From NCBI GenBank assembly GCA_963921335.3, contig CAWUFC020000002.1, positions 1,674,001 through 1,738,000 of the forward strand: a DNA stretch of 64,000 bases, in the 5' to 3' direction. This DNA is from CAWUFC02 sp963921335 (GTDB lineage: Bacteria > Pseudomonadota > Gammaproteobacteria > Pseudomonadales > Halieaceae). Both the position numbers and the translations under genes were made by a program. Within the stretch, counting starts at the first letter, position 1. Each line of letters starts with the position of its first letter. Below, piece by piece: positions 53,886 to 63,361 of this stretch. The notes beneath the pieces were generated by a model that did no database searches, was not told where the DNA came from, and saw only the letters and a program-made list of their open reading frames with translations.

Positions 53886-55340
53886 TCAGAAGCGCCAGTT
53901 CAGGCTGCCGATAAAGGCCTCTCGCGAGCCGATAAAGCCGTTGTATTCAGCACTTAGCGACCAGCGTTTGTCCAAATCCCAGTTAAATCCGACCAATGCA
54001 TTCCAATTGTCTGCGTTCTTCTGGTCGACGCTGTAATTAATCACCAGATCCGTGCCGGGAACAGCAAAATCACCATCGATCTCCAGCTCCACATTCAGGT
54101 AGTTGCCACCAACAAACAGGGCCAGGGTGCCATAACGCCCCGTGCCCGACAGATAACCCAGTCGTGGTGTAGCCGTGTAAGACAAACCATTGGTACGGGT
54201 GTTATCCATATCGGCATAAGTAGCGTTGAGCGGCAGGGTGAAGAAAAAGTTACGCCAACCCACGGCCAGAGTTGTTCCCAGTCCGTAAGTCTTGCCAGAG
54301 AAAGATGTGTCGATAGGAAGCAAAAAGATGCGGTCTTCCAATAGTGAACACAGAGGCTTGGGACCCGGACGGGAACAATCCTCGCCGATCTGGTCCAGCA
54401 TGCCATTGCCTTCCAGGTAGATGTCCATCATGGCATCGCCCTCGGTTTGCCCGATCATGGCGAACACATTCATGAAAGGAAACAACCAGGCATCTGCCTT
54501 CAGGGAGGCGGTTTTGCTTTTTGAAACAGCCTGATCAAAGCTGACCCACTCGAACAACTCCTTGGGGCTGCCATTGAAACCCACTTCGAGATTTGTCAGC
54601 AGTTGATCCTGTTCCACATCGGCATAAGTTAGTCCGACACCGTAGGGAAGCGGCAGGTCGTAACCCTCATTAAGGACTTTTTGGGCGAGAAACGGCAGCG
54701 CCCTGCCCCACTCACGAGGCGCCTCCTCAATGGCCTGTTCGCCCTTTTCTGGGCGCTTGGCTGGGATACTGATATCAGACAGACCAACATCGGTGAGATC
54801 GGTATTGACCCGAATTCGACTCATACGCGCGGTAGCGGCGACTCGGGCACCGCGGTCACCCAGGGCATATACGTCAGCCTCGATACTGGTAAAACTGGAT
54901 GCAACGCTTGACCCCGCGGTACCAGCGAGGCCCTCCGCACCCAGTGACGGCAGCCACTGGCCTCTGCCAAAGCTTTCCAGTGCTTCGCGATCTTTGAATA
55001 CAATCAGTATTGCGGTTTTATTCAGCCCAATCCCGGCACCAATCTCGGCCCGGGTGGCATTTAGGTAGGTGCGCACAGCTCGGCCCTGATCCACCAACAC
55101 ACCGGTACCGTGACCCGCTCCGGCGATCAGCACATTGGCCGCGGCCAGGTTGATCGCAAAGTAGCCCTCGGAGCACTCTATCGCAGCCGCCGAGTCCGGC
55201 CAGGCCTGTACAACGCGCTCAACAGTCTGGGCAGCATCGGCGTCGATATCAGCACGCACCTGATCTCGCTGCTCAGGCGGAATGCTGGTACAGCCCACCA
55301 CCGACAGCAATAGAATCAGGATCAGGAAACTGCGAAACAA
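53886..55340 (-). CDS. SYLF-domain lipoprotein fused to outer-membrane beta-barrel
   Basis: A TTG start opens a signal with lipobox VVGC (Cys17). Residues about 30-190 resemble the SYLF/YSC84 lipid-binding domain (NVLIAGAGHGTGVLVDQG, then GIGLNKTAILIVFKDREALESF). The last half reads as alternating beta-strands with aromatic girdles and ends in the Phe typical of outer-membrane barrels (LNWRF). This combination may tether a barrel to lipid handling. An unrecognised linker joins the parts. It is divergent from the P450 gene. Confidence 0.65.
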   Translation of the reverse strand: MFRSFLILILLLSVVGCTSIPPEQRDQVRADIDADAAQTVERVVQAWPDSAAAIECSEGYFAINLAAANVLIAGAGHGTGVLVDQGRAVRTYLNATRAEIGAGIGLNKTAILIVFKDREALESFGRGQWLPSLGAEGLAGTAGSSVASSFTSIEADVYALGDRGARVAATARMSRIRVNTDLTDVGLSDISIPAKRPEKGEQAIEEAPREWGRALPFLAQKVLNEGYDLPLPYGVGLTYADVEQDQLLTNLEVGFNGSPKELFEWVSFDQAVSKSKTASLKADAWLFPFMNVFAMIGQTEGDAMMDIYLEGNGMLDQIGEDCSRPGPKPLCSLLEDRIFLLPIDTSFSGKTYGLGTTLAVGWRNFFFTLPLNATYADMDNTRTNGLSYTATPRLGYLSGTGRYGTLALFVGGNYLNVELEIDGDFAVPGTDLVINYSVDQKNADNWNALVGFNWDLDKRWSLSAEYNGFIGSREAFIGSLNWRF

Positions 55341-55394
55341 GCTGACTTTTAACCTGTGCTAGTCTAGAAAATCGAGTACAGAGAATAACAAGAA

Positions 55395-56597
55395 ATGAGC
55401 GCATTTATCCCACTGCCGGTGAGCATTTTCGATCCCGATTTTACGATCGACCCCTATCCCTGGCTGGAGGACCTCTACCGCAGAGACGAGGTGCTCGGAT
55501 TCAGCTCTGAGGGAATGAACTTCTGTTTTCGCTACGATGATTGCCGTGACCTCATTTCGGCGCACAAGAATGTCTCGCGAGAACCTGTGGAAGGCAGCCA
55601 GGCTGCAGCTGATATGGCTGCTTTTGCCGAGAAGTATCCGGCACGAACCTGGGGATTCCAGTACCTGCTGACAGACATGAAGGCAAAGGCCATTCTCAAC
55701 CGCCACACAGTAAGCATGCTGGAACGCATCTCGCTGGAGCCATTTAAAGCTGTATTCAAACCACTGGCGCAAACCGGCACGCACAGGGACTACTACCAGC
55801 ACCTGAGCCGCCTGCCGATGCAGGCCATTCTCAGTGCCTGGGGCTTCGATTTCGACGAAGCCATTATCGATCAGCGCTACAGCGACGCCATGGCACTGGT
55901 GAAATCCTTCGACAACTACGCCGATGAGGCGCTAACCGCGGCGGGCGATGCCGGCATGGCTCGAAACATCAACTATTGCCGGCAGCAGTACCACGATGCA
56001 CGCCCGGGCACAGTCCTGCATGACTTCGCCAGGGACATCCGGGAATCAGGCCTTGACGACAACTACGGCATTGGCTGCCTGGTGTCACTGGTTCAGTCCA
56101 CCCCCAACACCCTCAGCATTTCCAATACCCTGATGTTGCGTAACATGTTGCGCTATCCACAGGCAGTGCGGGCGCTGAGAGAAGCGCCGGAGCGAATCAA
56201 TTTCGACGTCATTACCGAGTTCTTGAGAAGAGACAATCATGTAAAGTCGCTGGCCAGGCAGGTTCACCAGGATTTCGATATGCGAGGCCATCGCCTCAAG
56301 CGCGGTGACAGTCTCTACATTTTTTATCCCGGCGTGAATCTTGACCCCTGCCATTGGGACGACCCTCTCAATCTGGACTTTTCCCGCCGTTTCACCCAGG
56401 ACAATCACAACATCTTTGGCGGCGCGCGCTATACCTGCATTGGCAGCCGCATCGCACTCAAGTACTTTTCAGAGATGATTCCGCTGATTCTTGAGCACCT
56501 GCCTGGCACCGCCAGTGTTAAAGAGAACGAGCTTGTGGTCGACGGCAGCTGGATCACCGAGCGTATCATCACCGACATGCCGATCACGGTGCACTAA
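55395..56597 (+). CDS. Divergent cytochrome P450
   Basis: At 400 residues with no membrane anchor it is a class I bacterial P450. The heme loop is FGGARYTCIG with Cys348, where the family usually has FGxGxHxCxG, so Gly is replaced by Ala and His by Tyr. ExxR is present at Glu275-Arg278. The I-helix, normally AGxDT, reads SLVQSTPNT, lacking the acidic-alcohol pair. It may be an atypical oxygenase or a non-oxygen P450. An HD-domain gene follows after two bases. Confidence 0.8.
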   Translation: MSAFIPLPVSIFDPDFTIDPYPWLEDLYRRDEVLGFSSEGMNFCFRYDDCRDLISAHKNVSREPVEGSQAAADMAAFAEKYPARTWGFQYLLTDMKAKAILNRHTVSMLERISLEPFKAVFKPLAQTGTHRDYYQHLSRLPMQAILSAWGFDFDEAIIDQRYSDAMALVKSFDNYADEALTAAGDAGMARNINYCRQQYHDARPGTVLHDFARDIRESGLDDNYGIGCLVSLVQSTPNTLSISNTLMLRNMLRYPQAVRALREAPERINFDVITEFLRRDNHVKSLARQVHQDFDMRGHRLKRGDSLYIFYPGVNLDPCHWDDPLNLDFSRRFTQDNHNIFGGARYTCIGSRIALKYFSEMIPLILEHLPGTASVKENELVVDGSWITERIITDMPITVH

Positions 56598-56599
56598 CA

Positions 56600-57187
56600 G
56601 TGATCAGCACCGACCTGGCAGAAACCATTCCAGAACTGCTGCTGGAACTGGACAAATTAAAAGAAACCGAACGCCAAACCTATATTTCCGGCGGGGTACG
56701 CAGGGAGAACTCAGCCGAGCATTCCTGGCAGCTGGCGCTGATGGGCTGGAAAATTGCCGAGGCAGCGCAACTCGAGCTCAATCACGAGAAGCTGCTGAAA
56801 CTGGCCCTGGTGCACGATCTGGGCGAGATCGATGGTGGCGATACCTTTCTTTACGCTGACCATCGCGACGATGCACCAAATCAGGAGTTGGCTTGCATTG
56901 AACGCTTAAGTGACGAGCATCCAGTGCTTGCGCGTTTGCCCGAAGACTGGAAAGAACAGGAATATGGTGAATCTCCGGAGGCGCGCTACCTGAAAGTGAT
57001 TGATCGCCTGCTGCCCTTTCTGCACAACATCACCAGCCAGGGCAAAACCTGGCGCAAACTCGGTATTCGCAAGCAACAAGTGATGGACAAGCACGCCTTC
57101 ATCGCCGACGAATTTCCGCAGCTGCACGCATGGATGATGCAACTGCTGGACTCAGCAGAGCAAAACGGCTGGCTGCAGGCAGACTGA
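56600..57187 (+). CDS. HD-domain hydrolase (YfbR-like)
   Basis: GTG-started, 195 residues. The metal motif of the HD superfamily is present: His41 in NSAEHSW, then VHDLGEIDGGD with His72-Asp73. The length and the opening LLLELDKLKETERQTYI match the YfbR/5'-deoxynucleotidase type. It probably removes phosphate from nucleotides. The riboswitch-controlled serine hydroxymethyltransferase gene starts downstream. Confidence 0.83.
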   Translation: MISTDLAETIPELLLELDKLKETERQTYISGGVRRENSAEHSWQLALMGWKIAEAAQLELNHEKLLKLALVHDLGEIDGGDTFLYADHRDDAPNQELACIERLSDEHPVLARLPEDWKEQEYGESPEARYLKVIDRLLPFLHNITSQGKTWRKLGIRKQQVMDKHAFIADEFPQLHAWMMQLLDSAEQNGWLQAD

Positions 57188-57229
57188 TCTCCCCGGACTA
57201 CACAAAGTGCTCCGAATTACTTAGACTCG

Positions 57230-57312
57230 CTCCATCTGTGTTACTGGCGATTTCAGGTGGGTCACCACCGGGGAGCACAGATTGCTGCAACAGCCGATCG
57301 CCTGGGCATTCC
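57230..57312 (+). promoter_or_regulatory. ZTP/ZMP (pfl) riboswitch upstream of the SHMT gene
   Basis: The leader holds the pfl consensus pieces in order: ACUGGCGA, CAGGUGGG-UCACCACCGGGGAGC, and after a linker CGCCUGGGCA. P1 pairs 57234-57240 (AUCUGUG) with 57276-57282 (CACAGAU); a GGUG/CACC stem lies inside. ZTP riboswitches switch on folate one-carbon genes when AICAR phosphates pile up. The 3' part ends 20 bases before the Shine-Dalgarno, so translation or a short terminator could be the output. Confidence 0.88.
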
Positions 57313-57346
57313 CTTAATGTGATTAACAGTCAGAAGGAGGATGTCC

Positions 57347-58555
57347 ATGTCTGACCACCGTTCTATTCTTGAAAAAAATGATCCTTCCGTTTATTCGGCC
57401 CTGCTCGCAGAAGAACAGCGCCAGCGGGATGGCATCGAACTCATACCGTCAGAGAACTACACCTATCCAGAAGTGCTGGCGTTGCTGGGCTCCGTGTTTA
57501 CCAACAAGTACTCGGAGGGATATCCCGGCAAACGCTACTACGGCGGGCAGGTGAATACCGACACCATCGAAGAGCTTGCGCGCGAACGCGCCTGCGACGT
57601 GTTTCGCGGCGAACATGCCAACGTGCAACCACTGTCGGGCTCAGCCATGAACCAGGCGGCCTATCTTGGCCTGCTGGAACCGGGCGACTCGATACTGGCC
57701 ATGGAACTGTCCCACGGCGGACACCTGACCCACGGCGCCCCGGTGTCACACATGGGCCGGGTATTTAATTTTCAACGCTATAAGACCCTGTCCGGCTCGG
57801 GGAACATCGACTACGACCATGTTCGCGCTATGGCGCTGCAATACCGCCCCAAACTCATACTCTGCGGCTACTCTTCTTATCCTCGAGACCTGGATTACGC
57901 TGCTTTCAAAGCCATTGCCGATGACGTGGGCGCACTCAGCATGGCCGACATCTCGCACTACGGTGGTCTGGTGGCAGGAGGGGCCATGGCCAACCCCCTG
58001 GATTATGGCTTTGACCTGATCACCACGACGGGGCACAAATCACTACGCGGACCTCGCTCTGGCCTAATTGTGTGCAAACAGGAACATGCCAAAGCCATCG
58101 ACAGCTCGGTATTTCCGGGCCTGCAGGGGGGACCTCACATGAACCAGGTGGCGGCATTGGCCGTTACCCTGAAGCATGCTGCTGCGCCGGAGTTTGCAGA
58201 TTACTGCAAGCAGGTGCTGGCAAATGCCCAGGCCCTGGCGGAGACACTGCTGCAGAAAAATGTTGATCTCATCACCGGCGGGACAGAGAATCATCTGCTG
58301 GTCATCAATAGTATCAGCAGCTTTGGGCTGGACGGACGCGAGGCGCAACGCATACTCGACAGTGTCGATATCACCACCAACAAGCAAGTGATTCCAGATG
58401 ACCCTCTGCCGCCCTTCAAGGGATCAGGCATCCGCCTTGGCACGCCAGCCGCCACAACCCGGGGCATGGATGAACAGGATATGGCGAAAATCGCCAATTG
58501 GATCGTAAGTGCTCTGAAACAGCCGGGCGACACCGCTGCGCTGGCAGGCATTTGA
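57347..58555 (+). CDS. glyA: Serine hydroxymethyltransferase
   Basis: The 402-residue PLP enzyme has the binding Lys231 in TTTGHKSLRGPR, where most bacterial GlyA read TTTTHKTLRGPR, plus IELIPSENYTYPEVL, YPGKRYYGG, and MADISHYGGLVAGG with Asp201 and His204. It makes glycine and 5,10-methylene-THF from serine. AAGGAGG lies six bases before the ATG at 57347, so the ATG at 57341 is rejected. The ZTP riboswitch supports the one-carbon role. The Gly/Ser changes at the Lys site and the 15-residue shortness suggest a divergent copy. Confidence 0.9.
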   Translation: MSDHRSILEKNDPSVYSALLAEEQRQRDGIELIPSENYTYPEVLALLGSVFTNKYSEGYPGKRYYGGQVNTDTIEELARERACDVFRGEHANVQPLSGSAMNQAAYLGLLEPGDSILAMELSHGGHLTHGAPVSHMGRVFNFQRYKTLSGSGNIDYDHVRAMALQYRPKLILCGYSSYPRDLDYAAFKAIADDVGALSMADISHYGGLVAGGAMANPLDYGFDLITTTGHKSLRGPRSGLIVCKQEHAKAIDSSVFPGLQGGPHMNQVAALAVTLKHAAAPEFADYCKQVLANAQALAETLLQKNVDLITGGTENHLLVINSISSFGLDGREAQRILDSVDITTNKQVIPDDPLPPFKGSGIRLGTPAATTRGMDEQDMAKIANWIVSALKQPGDTAALAGI

Positions 58556-58633
58556 GAAGAAGTGGTCAGTTTCTGCCGCGCGTTCCCAGTTCCCGGACTG
58601 AGCTAGAGGATATACTTGGCGCATGGAGCAAAC

Positions 58634-59806
58634 ATGGATGCTTTGATGAACTGGCTAAAAGCACTGGCACTGGTTTATCTGCTACTGGTGGGCGTATCCC
58701 TGATCGGCGATGGCTTTAACCTGGTCTCAGGCGGCAGCGCCGGTGCTGAACGCATTTTCAGCTTTGCCTCCAATCCAATCACCGGGGTCATCCTCGGTAC
58801 CCTGGCAACCGCGCTTGTCCAATCATCGAGCACAGTGACTTCGGTGATCGTCGCCCTGGTTGCCGGCGGCATGCCGGTGGCCATGGCGGTGCCCATGATC
58901 ATGGGGGCCAACATGGGCACCACCATCACCAACACCTTTGTCTCGTTGGGCAACCTCGGCGACAGCAAGGCTTTTCGCCGCTCCTTTCAGGCTGCCACGG
59001 TGCATGATTTCTTCAACTTCTTCAGCATCGTCATTTTCCTGCCGATCGAGATGCTCTTCCATCCACTGGAAAGAAGCGCCCTGTATCTATCGCAATGGGT
59101 CAGCGCTGCCGAGGCGGGTGGCAATCTCGACCTGGATTTCATCGGCGCGGCCACCGGACCGGTCGCAGACCAGATCCTGCTCTTCTGCGAAACAATCCTA
59201 GGGCCATGGGGCGGGCATACAGCAATTATCGTGGGCATCACACTGGTTATCTCAGCTGTGATCTATTTAGGGCAAGTACTGCGAAGTGTGATGACAGGAC
59301 ACGCCCAGGAACTGGTCAACAAGGCAATCGGCAGCGGCCCAGCCAGAGGGGTCGCAACAGGGGCCGCCGTGACCGTCCTGGTTCAGTCTTCGTCCACAAC
59401 AACCAGCCTGGTGGTACCACTGGCGGGTGCCGGTGTACTTACTACCCGCCAGGTGTTTCCATTTACCATGGGGGCCAATCTCGGCACCTGCATCACCGCT
59501 TTACTGGCGGCAACAGCTGTCGAGGGAGATCACGTCGATGCCGCCCTGCAAATCGCCCTGGTTCACTTGCTGTACAACCTGGCTGGCGTAACGATGTTTC
59601 TGTTTATTCCATGGCTGCATCAGCTGCCGATCAGATCAGCACGGTGGTTGGGCGCAAAGGTAGAGCAGCACCGGGCCTGGGCACTGGCGTATATTGTCGG
59701 CGTATTTTTTGCGTTTCCGGGCGCCGTTTTTCTCGCCTCGGATCATCTATCCGAACCGGAGATGCGACCAACAGCTGAGTCTAAGGTCGACTTCGAGCTG
59801 GAGTAA
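58634..59806 (+). CDS. Na+/phosphate symporter family protein (NptA/YjbB type)
   Basis: The 390-residue, about ten-helix protein contains the duplicated QSSS signature of Na/Pi cotransporters: VQSSSTVTSV in the first half and VQSSSTTTSL in the second, each followed by the GANxGT block (GANMGTT, GANLGTC). It would bring in or expel phosphate with Na+. GGAG lies five bases before the chosen ATG; a TTG at 58616 is a weaker start. Confidence 0.87.
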   Translation: MDALMNWLKALALVYLLLVGVSLIGDGFNLVSGGSAGAERIFSFASNPITGVILGTLATALVQSSSTVTSVIVALVAGGMPVAMAVPMIMGANMGTTITNTFVSLGNLGDSKAFRRSFQAATVHDFFNFFSIVIFLPIEMLFHPLERSALYLSQWVSAAEAGGNLDLDFIGAATGPVADQILLFCETILGPWGGHTAIIVGITLVISAVIYLGQVLRSVMTGHAQELVNKAIGSGPARGVATGAAVTVLVQSSSTTTSLVVPLAGAGVLTTRQVFPFTMGANLGTCITALLAATAVEGDHVDAALQIALVHLLYNLAGVTMFLFIPWLHQLPIRSARWLGAKVEQHRAWALAYIVGVFFAFPGAVFLASDHLSEPEMRPTAESKVDFELE

Positions 59807-59809
59807 CGA

Positions 59810-62182
59810 TCAGGGTTTAAGGAGCAGCTCACTGACCGCATGCTCGCTTATGGCTGCGTCACTGAACCACCAGTAGTTCGGCGTACCGCTCAACCAGTTC
59901 TCTACGTCATTAGTCATGTGTGAATCAAACAGGCGTTCGCTGACCCCACCCGGTATATGCGCTTCGATCTTGTCCGGGTCAGACAGGTCCATGACTAATC
60001 GCATCGAGTCATGAAAGGTGGTCGCATAGGGTTCGTGATAGCTATACGCCGCGCGGTTCAGGGTTTCGCCGGATCCATCGATGCCATGAGTACCACCTCC
60101 TAACCACTCGGCTGCAAGCTCTCCAGGGATCAACGGGTGAGAGAACGTGATGGTATGAGCGTCTCCCCAGCGCCATTCGGCGAGGGCCTTACCGTGCTCA
60201 GGCACCAGTTCTGCCAGCATGTCATGGGCTGCGCGCAAAAACAGGTCTTCGCGAGTTTCAACAGCATCGGTTCGCTGATCATCAATCCAGTCTGTATCCC
60301 CTGACAGGGTCAACTCAACAATTCTCTCGTGCCAGTAGTAATAGTCTTTCAGGTACTTATCTACCAGCTCGACACCCAACTCATCCTCCATCACTGCCCG
60401 CGCATAGTGGCGCAGAATGGACTGGAAGATGAGAGGAGCCGCCTGCGCCTTGTCGTCCATGAAATTCCACTGCGCCAGTATCTTCGCCGCTTCTTTGGTC
60501 TCAGGCTCGGACTGCAGTGCCGGCAGCATCAAGGGCACTAATTGCTGAGCCAGCGTGTTTTTGCTGTCCAGTGACAAATCCCAGTGATCAGCGGTGCTCC
60601 AGCTGCTGCGTTCAGCCATGGCCTCGAGAATACGACGGTAACGCCAGGAATGGGCGAAGAACGTTGAATACTCGTAGGGGTAGTCCTGCTCCAGAATGCG
60701 GTGATTGGCACTGGCCACCCAGTCCCTCTCAGGATTGAATTCCTGGGGCATCTCAGCCGGCGGAATACGACCTGCCCAGCTGTCATTACCATCGCGCACT
60801 GGAACAGGGGCTGCGCCATCTCCTGTCACCCGCAAAGGTATAAATCCGGCCCCGGTTCGGCCAATATTGCCCGCGTAATCGGCAACTACAAAGGTCAACG
60901 GTGTCGCGATATGCCCAATCGCGACCATGGCTTCCGCCGCGCTCTGCGCCTGAAGCAGATGGCGGGTTGTCAGGACATCGGTGTAGAGCTCGGGCACGGC
61001 CCAGCGCAAGCTGATTAATTTGCCGCTGGCCACACTCATACCATGGTCAGATATAACGGGGCCACGACGAGTCTCACGAATGCTCAGCGTATGGTCGCGA
61101 AAACCACCTTCGACGCTGTTGTCTCGCACTTTCAAGCTGACCTCGCGACGCTGAAATGGCAGCCTGTTCTGTCCTTCCAGATAGTGATCTGGGCTGCTCG
61201 GATCTTCGGTTTCCACATACAGGTCTACCATGTCGCCGTAGCCGTTAGTGATACCCCAGGCAATATGATTCGTGCGCCCAATGCCAATGCCGGCACCACC
61301 GGCAACAGAGCCACCCACGGCTCGCCAATCAGGGGTAATCAGGCCGATCGGATACCAAAAACCTGGCAAACGACGGGAATCGAGGTGTGGATCACTGGAT
61401 ACAATGGGTCTGCCACCTGCTGAGAGGCTGCTGCCGGTTACCCAGCAGTTGCTGCCAACGCTGTCGGCTCCAGGCATGGTCTCATCCAGTTGGTAACTGA
61501 GGCCGAGCTGGCTTTCCAGGTAGCTGTAGCCTGAGGCTTTGCGGGTACCCGCAGGGTCATCGGCATTCAACGTTATCTGGGAGATCTGCGCCGCACGCTC
61601 CACCCCCAAATGATCCACCAGGGACTGGGTTAAAAGTTCCTGCCGCCAGTTCACAGTACTACCCCAGGAACTGAAGATCTGCACACCAATAATGTCTTCC
61701 AGCGTCCAGGGGGACGGTGGATCCGCACGCAATGGCAAGCTCAGCTCATCGCTGCGCTGGGCGAGGTATGCGTTCAAGCCAAGCAGGTACGCATTGAGGA
61801 TATCGCGATCCTCGGAGGATAAGATCTCCAATTGACGGCGCGCCTGGGCTGGCACATTGATGAGATGCACCATGGTATCCATGGTCAGACCTCGTTCTCC
61901 AACCAACTCGGCCAGCCGTCCCTGGGACAAGCTCCGCAGCATCTCCATCTGGAACATGCGATCCTGGGCGGTCACAAAACCCTGCCCAACAATGACGTCA
62001 TGAAAGTTCTCGGCATAGACATAGGGTATGCCGTTGCCGTCACGCAGAATACGTACCGGCGCCGATAAACCAGTGATGTTCAGTTCACCTTCCGGGTCGT
62101 AGGCATCAATACGCGGCAGAATGAGAGTCGCTGCCAGACCAACTCCGAGTACCAGAAACAGCAGCACTTTCATTATTTTCAT
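59810..62182 (-). CDS. Penicillin acylase family hydrolase (Ntn fold)
   Basis: The 790-residue precursor has an N-terminal membrane segment (signal or anchor), an alpha-subunit region starting RILRDGNGIPYVYAENF, and the autocatalytic Ser244 in VGSNCWVTG that would become the N-terminus of the beta subunit. The beta part has the expected DPHL, ITNGYGD and NRAAYSYHEPY blocks. Such periplasmic enzymes cleave amides, including acyl-homoserine lactones in some relatives; the substrate here is unknown. AAGGAAG precedes the ATG. The Rieske gene ends nine bases upstream. Confidence 0.87.
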   Translation of the reverse strand: MKIMKVLLFLVLGVGLAATLILPRIDAYDPEGELNITGLSAPVRILRDGNGIPYVYAENFHDVIVGQGFVTAQDRMFQMEMLRSLSQGRLAELVGERGLTMDTMVHLINVPAQARRQLEILSSEDRDILNAYLLGLNAYLAQRSDELSLPLRADPPSPWTLEDIIGVQIFSSWGSTVNWRQELLTQSLVDHLGVERAAQISQITLNADDPAGTRKASGYSYLESQLGLSYQLDETMPGADSVGSNCWVTGSSLSAGGRPIVSSDPHLDSRRLPGFWYPIGLITPDWRAVGGSVAGGAGIGIGRTNHIAWGITNGYGDMVDLYVETEDPSSPDHYLEGQNRLPFQRREVSLKVRDNSVEGGFRDHTLSIRETRRGPVISDHGMSVASGKLISLRWAVPELYTDVLTTRHLLQAQSAAEAMVAIGHIATPLTFVVADYAGNIGRTGAGFIPLRVTGDGAAPVPVRDGNDSWAGRIPPAEMPQEFNPERDWVASANHRILEQDYPYEYSTFFAHSWRYRRILEAMAERSSWSTADHWDLSLDSKNTLAQQLVPLMLPALQSEPETKEAAKILAQWNFMDDKAQAAPLIFQSILRHYARAVMEDELGVELVDKYLKDYYYWHERIVELTLSGDTDWIDDQRTDAVETREDLFLRAAHDMLAELVPEHGKALAEWRWGDAHTITFSHPLIPGELAAEWLGGGTHGIDGSGETLNRAAYSYHEPYATTFHDSMRLVMDLSDPDKIEAHIPGGVSERLFDSHMTNDVENWLSGTPNYWWFSDAAISEHAVSELLLKP

Positions 62183-62191
62183 GACGCTTCC

Positions 62192-63361
62192 TTATTCCAG
62201 TGGCATGCCGACAAGTTCGGCAAGGTCAGTGTGATAGCGCTGCAGAATCATCTCGTTGCGACCGAAGACAACAGGTGTAGCCTGCGGCGCAGAGCTGTAG
62301 TTCTGCCAGAGCGAACGCGCCATGTGAAAGTCTTCTGTCCGCACAATATGCAAAACGTGGTCATGCAGTGCCTGAAACGCCTCATCAGCCTCAGCGCTGG
62401 CTCCGGCAGGCTTGCAGGTTGTGGAAAGGGCCAGCGCCTGACCAGGATTGCTGCCGGGAAATAATCTAAACATGGCGAATACCGGGGTCTGCCCATCAAT
62501 CGCATCGGCAAAAGTGAATGTGGTATTGGGGAACAGATAGTGCACCGCACTGTAGTGTGACTGGGGCCACTCCGCTTCCGGTTTGCCCACACAATCCAGC
62601 ATATATCGATTGGGGCCGCTGTAACGATGATGCCGACCAAAACTGTCATCAATGGCGACCAGGGGTACCAACTGTGGCGCCAGCGTCTCTGGGTGTGTAG
62701 CCGGCACATGGTAAGACTCGCAGAAGGTATCCAGCGCCATCTTCCAATTACTGTCGACCTCAAGCGCATCCCGGGCTACCAGGCTGGCCTGATCAAGTTC
62801 CATGGCCGCGATTAGATCGGCCATTGGACCGAGAAATTCACGTGCCTCAAACTCCGGCGCAGCGGGATCCGCACAAACAAAAATCAGTCCCGCCCATTCA
62901 CTGACGGGCACCCTGTGCAGCGATCGCGCCTCATCTGGATCAAAGGCATCGTCACGGGGACGCGACAATAAATGCCCGTCCAAACCAAAACGCCAACCGT
63001 GATAAGGGCATACAAATGCATCGCCACGGCTGGTAGCGGCAAGTTTCATGCCTCGGTGGACACAGCGATTAAGAAAGGCGGCGAGGCTACCGTCGTTCTG
63101 CCGCACCAACAGGATTGAAGGTCCCGCTGCTTCAAACACCAGGCTATCGCCTGCTTCGGTCAACTCGCAGGACATCGCTGCCAGCAGTGGACTGTTGAGA
63201 AAAACCTTCTGCTTTTCCAGCGCAAAGCGCCGCTCACAAACATAGTTACTGCTGCTGATTGTTAGGCTCTGTGGCTGCAGGTCTGCCTCGCGGTCGGCGA
63301 CCCGCTGCACCAGTCGACGTCGCATTTGCAACCACTCTTCCTGCAACAAGTCGCTAGCCAT
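62192..63361 (-). CDS. Rieske [2Fe-2S] ring-hydroxylating oxygenase, large subunit type
   Basis: From the ATG at 63361 the product is 389 residues. The Rieske ligands are Cys100-X-His102 and Cys118-X-X-His121, and the mononuclear iron site follows in FCESYHVPATH with His218 and His223. It would hydroxylate a ring or terpenoid with electrons from a separate reductase, not encoded here. The start overlaps the stop of the upstream DUF1214-like gene (ATGGCTAG), so the two are coupled. Confidence 0.87.
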   Translation of the reverse strand: MASDLLQEEWLQMRRRLVQRVADREADLQPQSLTISSSNYVCERRFALEKQKVFLNSPLLAAMSCELTEAGDSLVFEAAGPSILLVRQNDGSLAAFLNRCVHRGMKLAATSRGDAFVCPYHGWRFGLDGHLLSRPRDDAFDPDEARSLHRVPVSEWAGLIFVCADPAAPEFEAREFLGPMADLIAAMELDQASLVARDALEVDSNWKMALDTFCESYHVPATHPETLAPQLVPLVAIDDSFGRHHRYSGPNRYMLDCVGKPEAEWPQSHYSAVHYLFPNTTFTFADAIDGQTPVFAMFRLFPGSNPGQALALSTTCKPAGASAEADEAFQALHDHVLHIVRTEDFHMARSLWQNYSSAPQATPVVFGRNEMILQRYHTDLAELVGMPLE

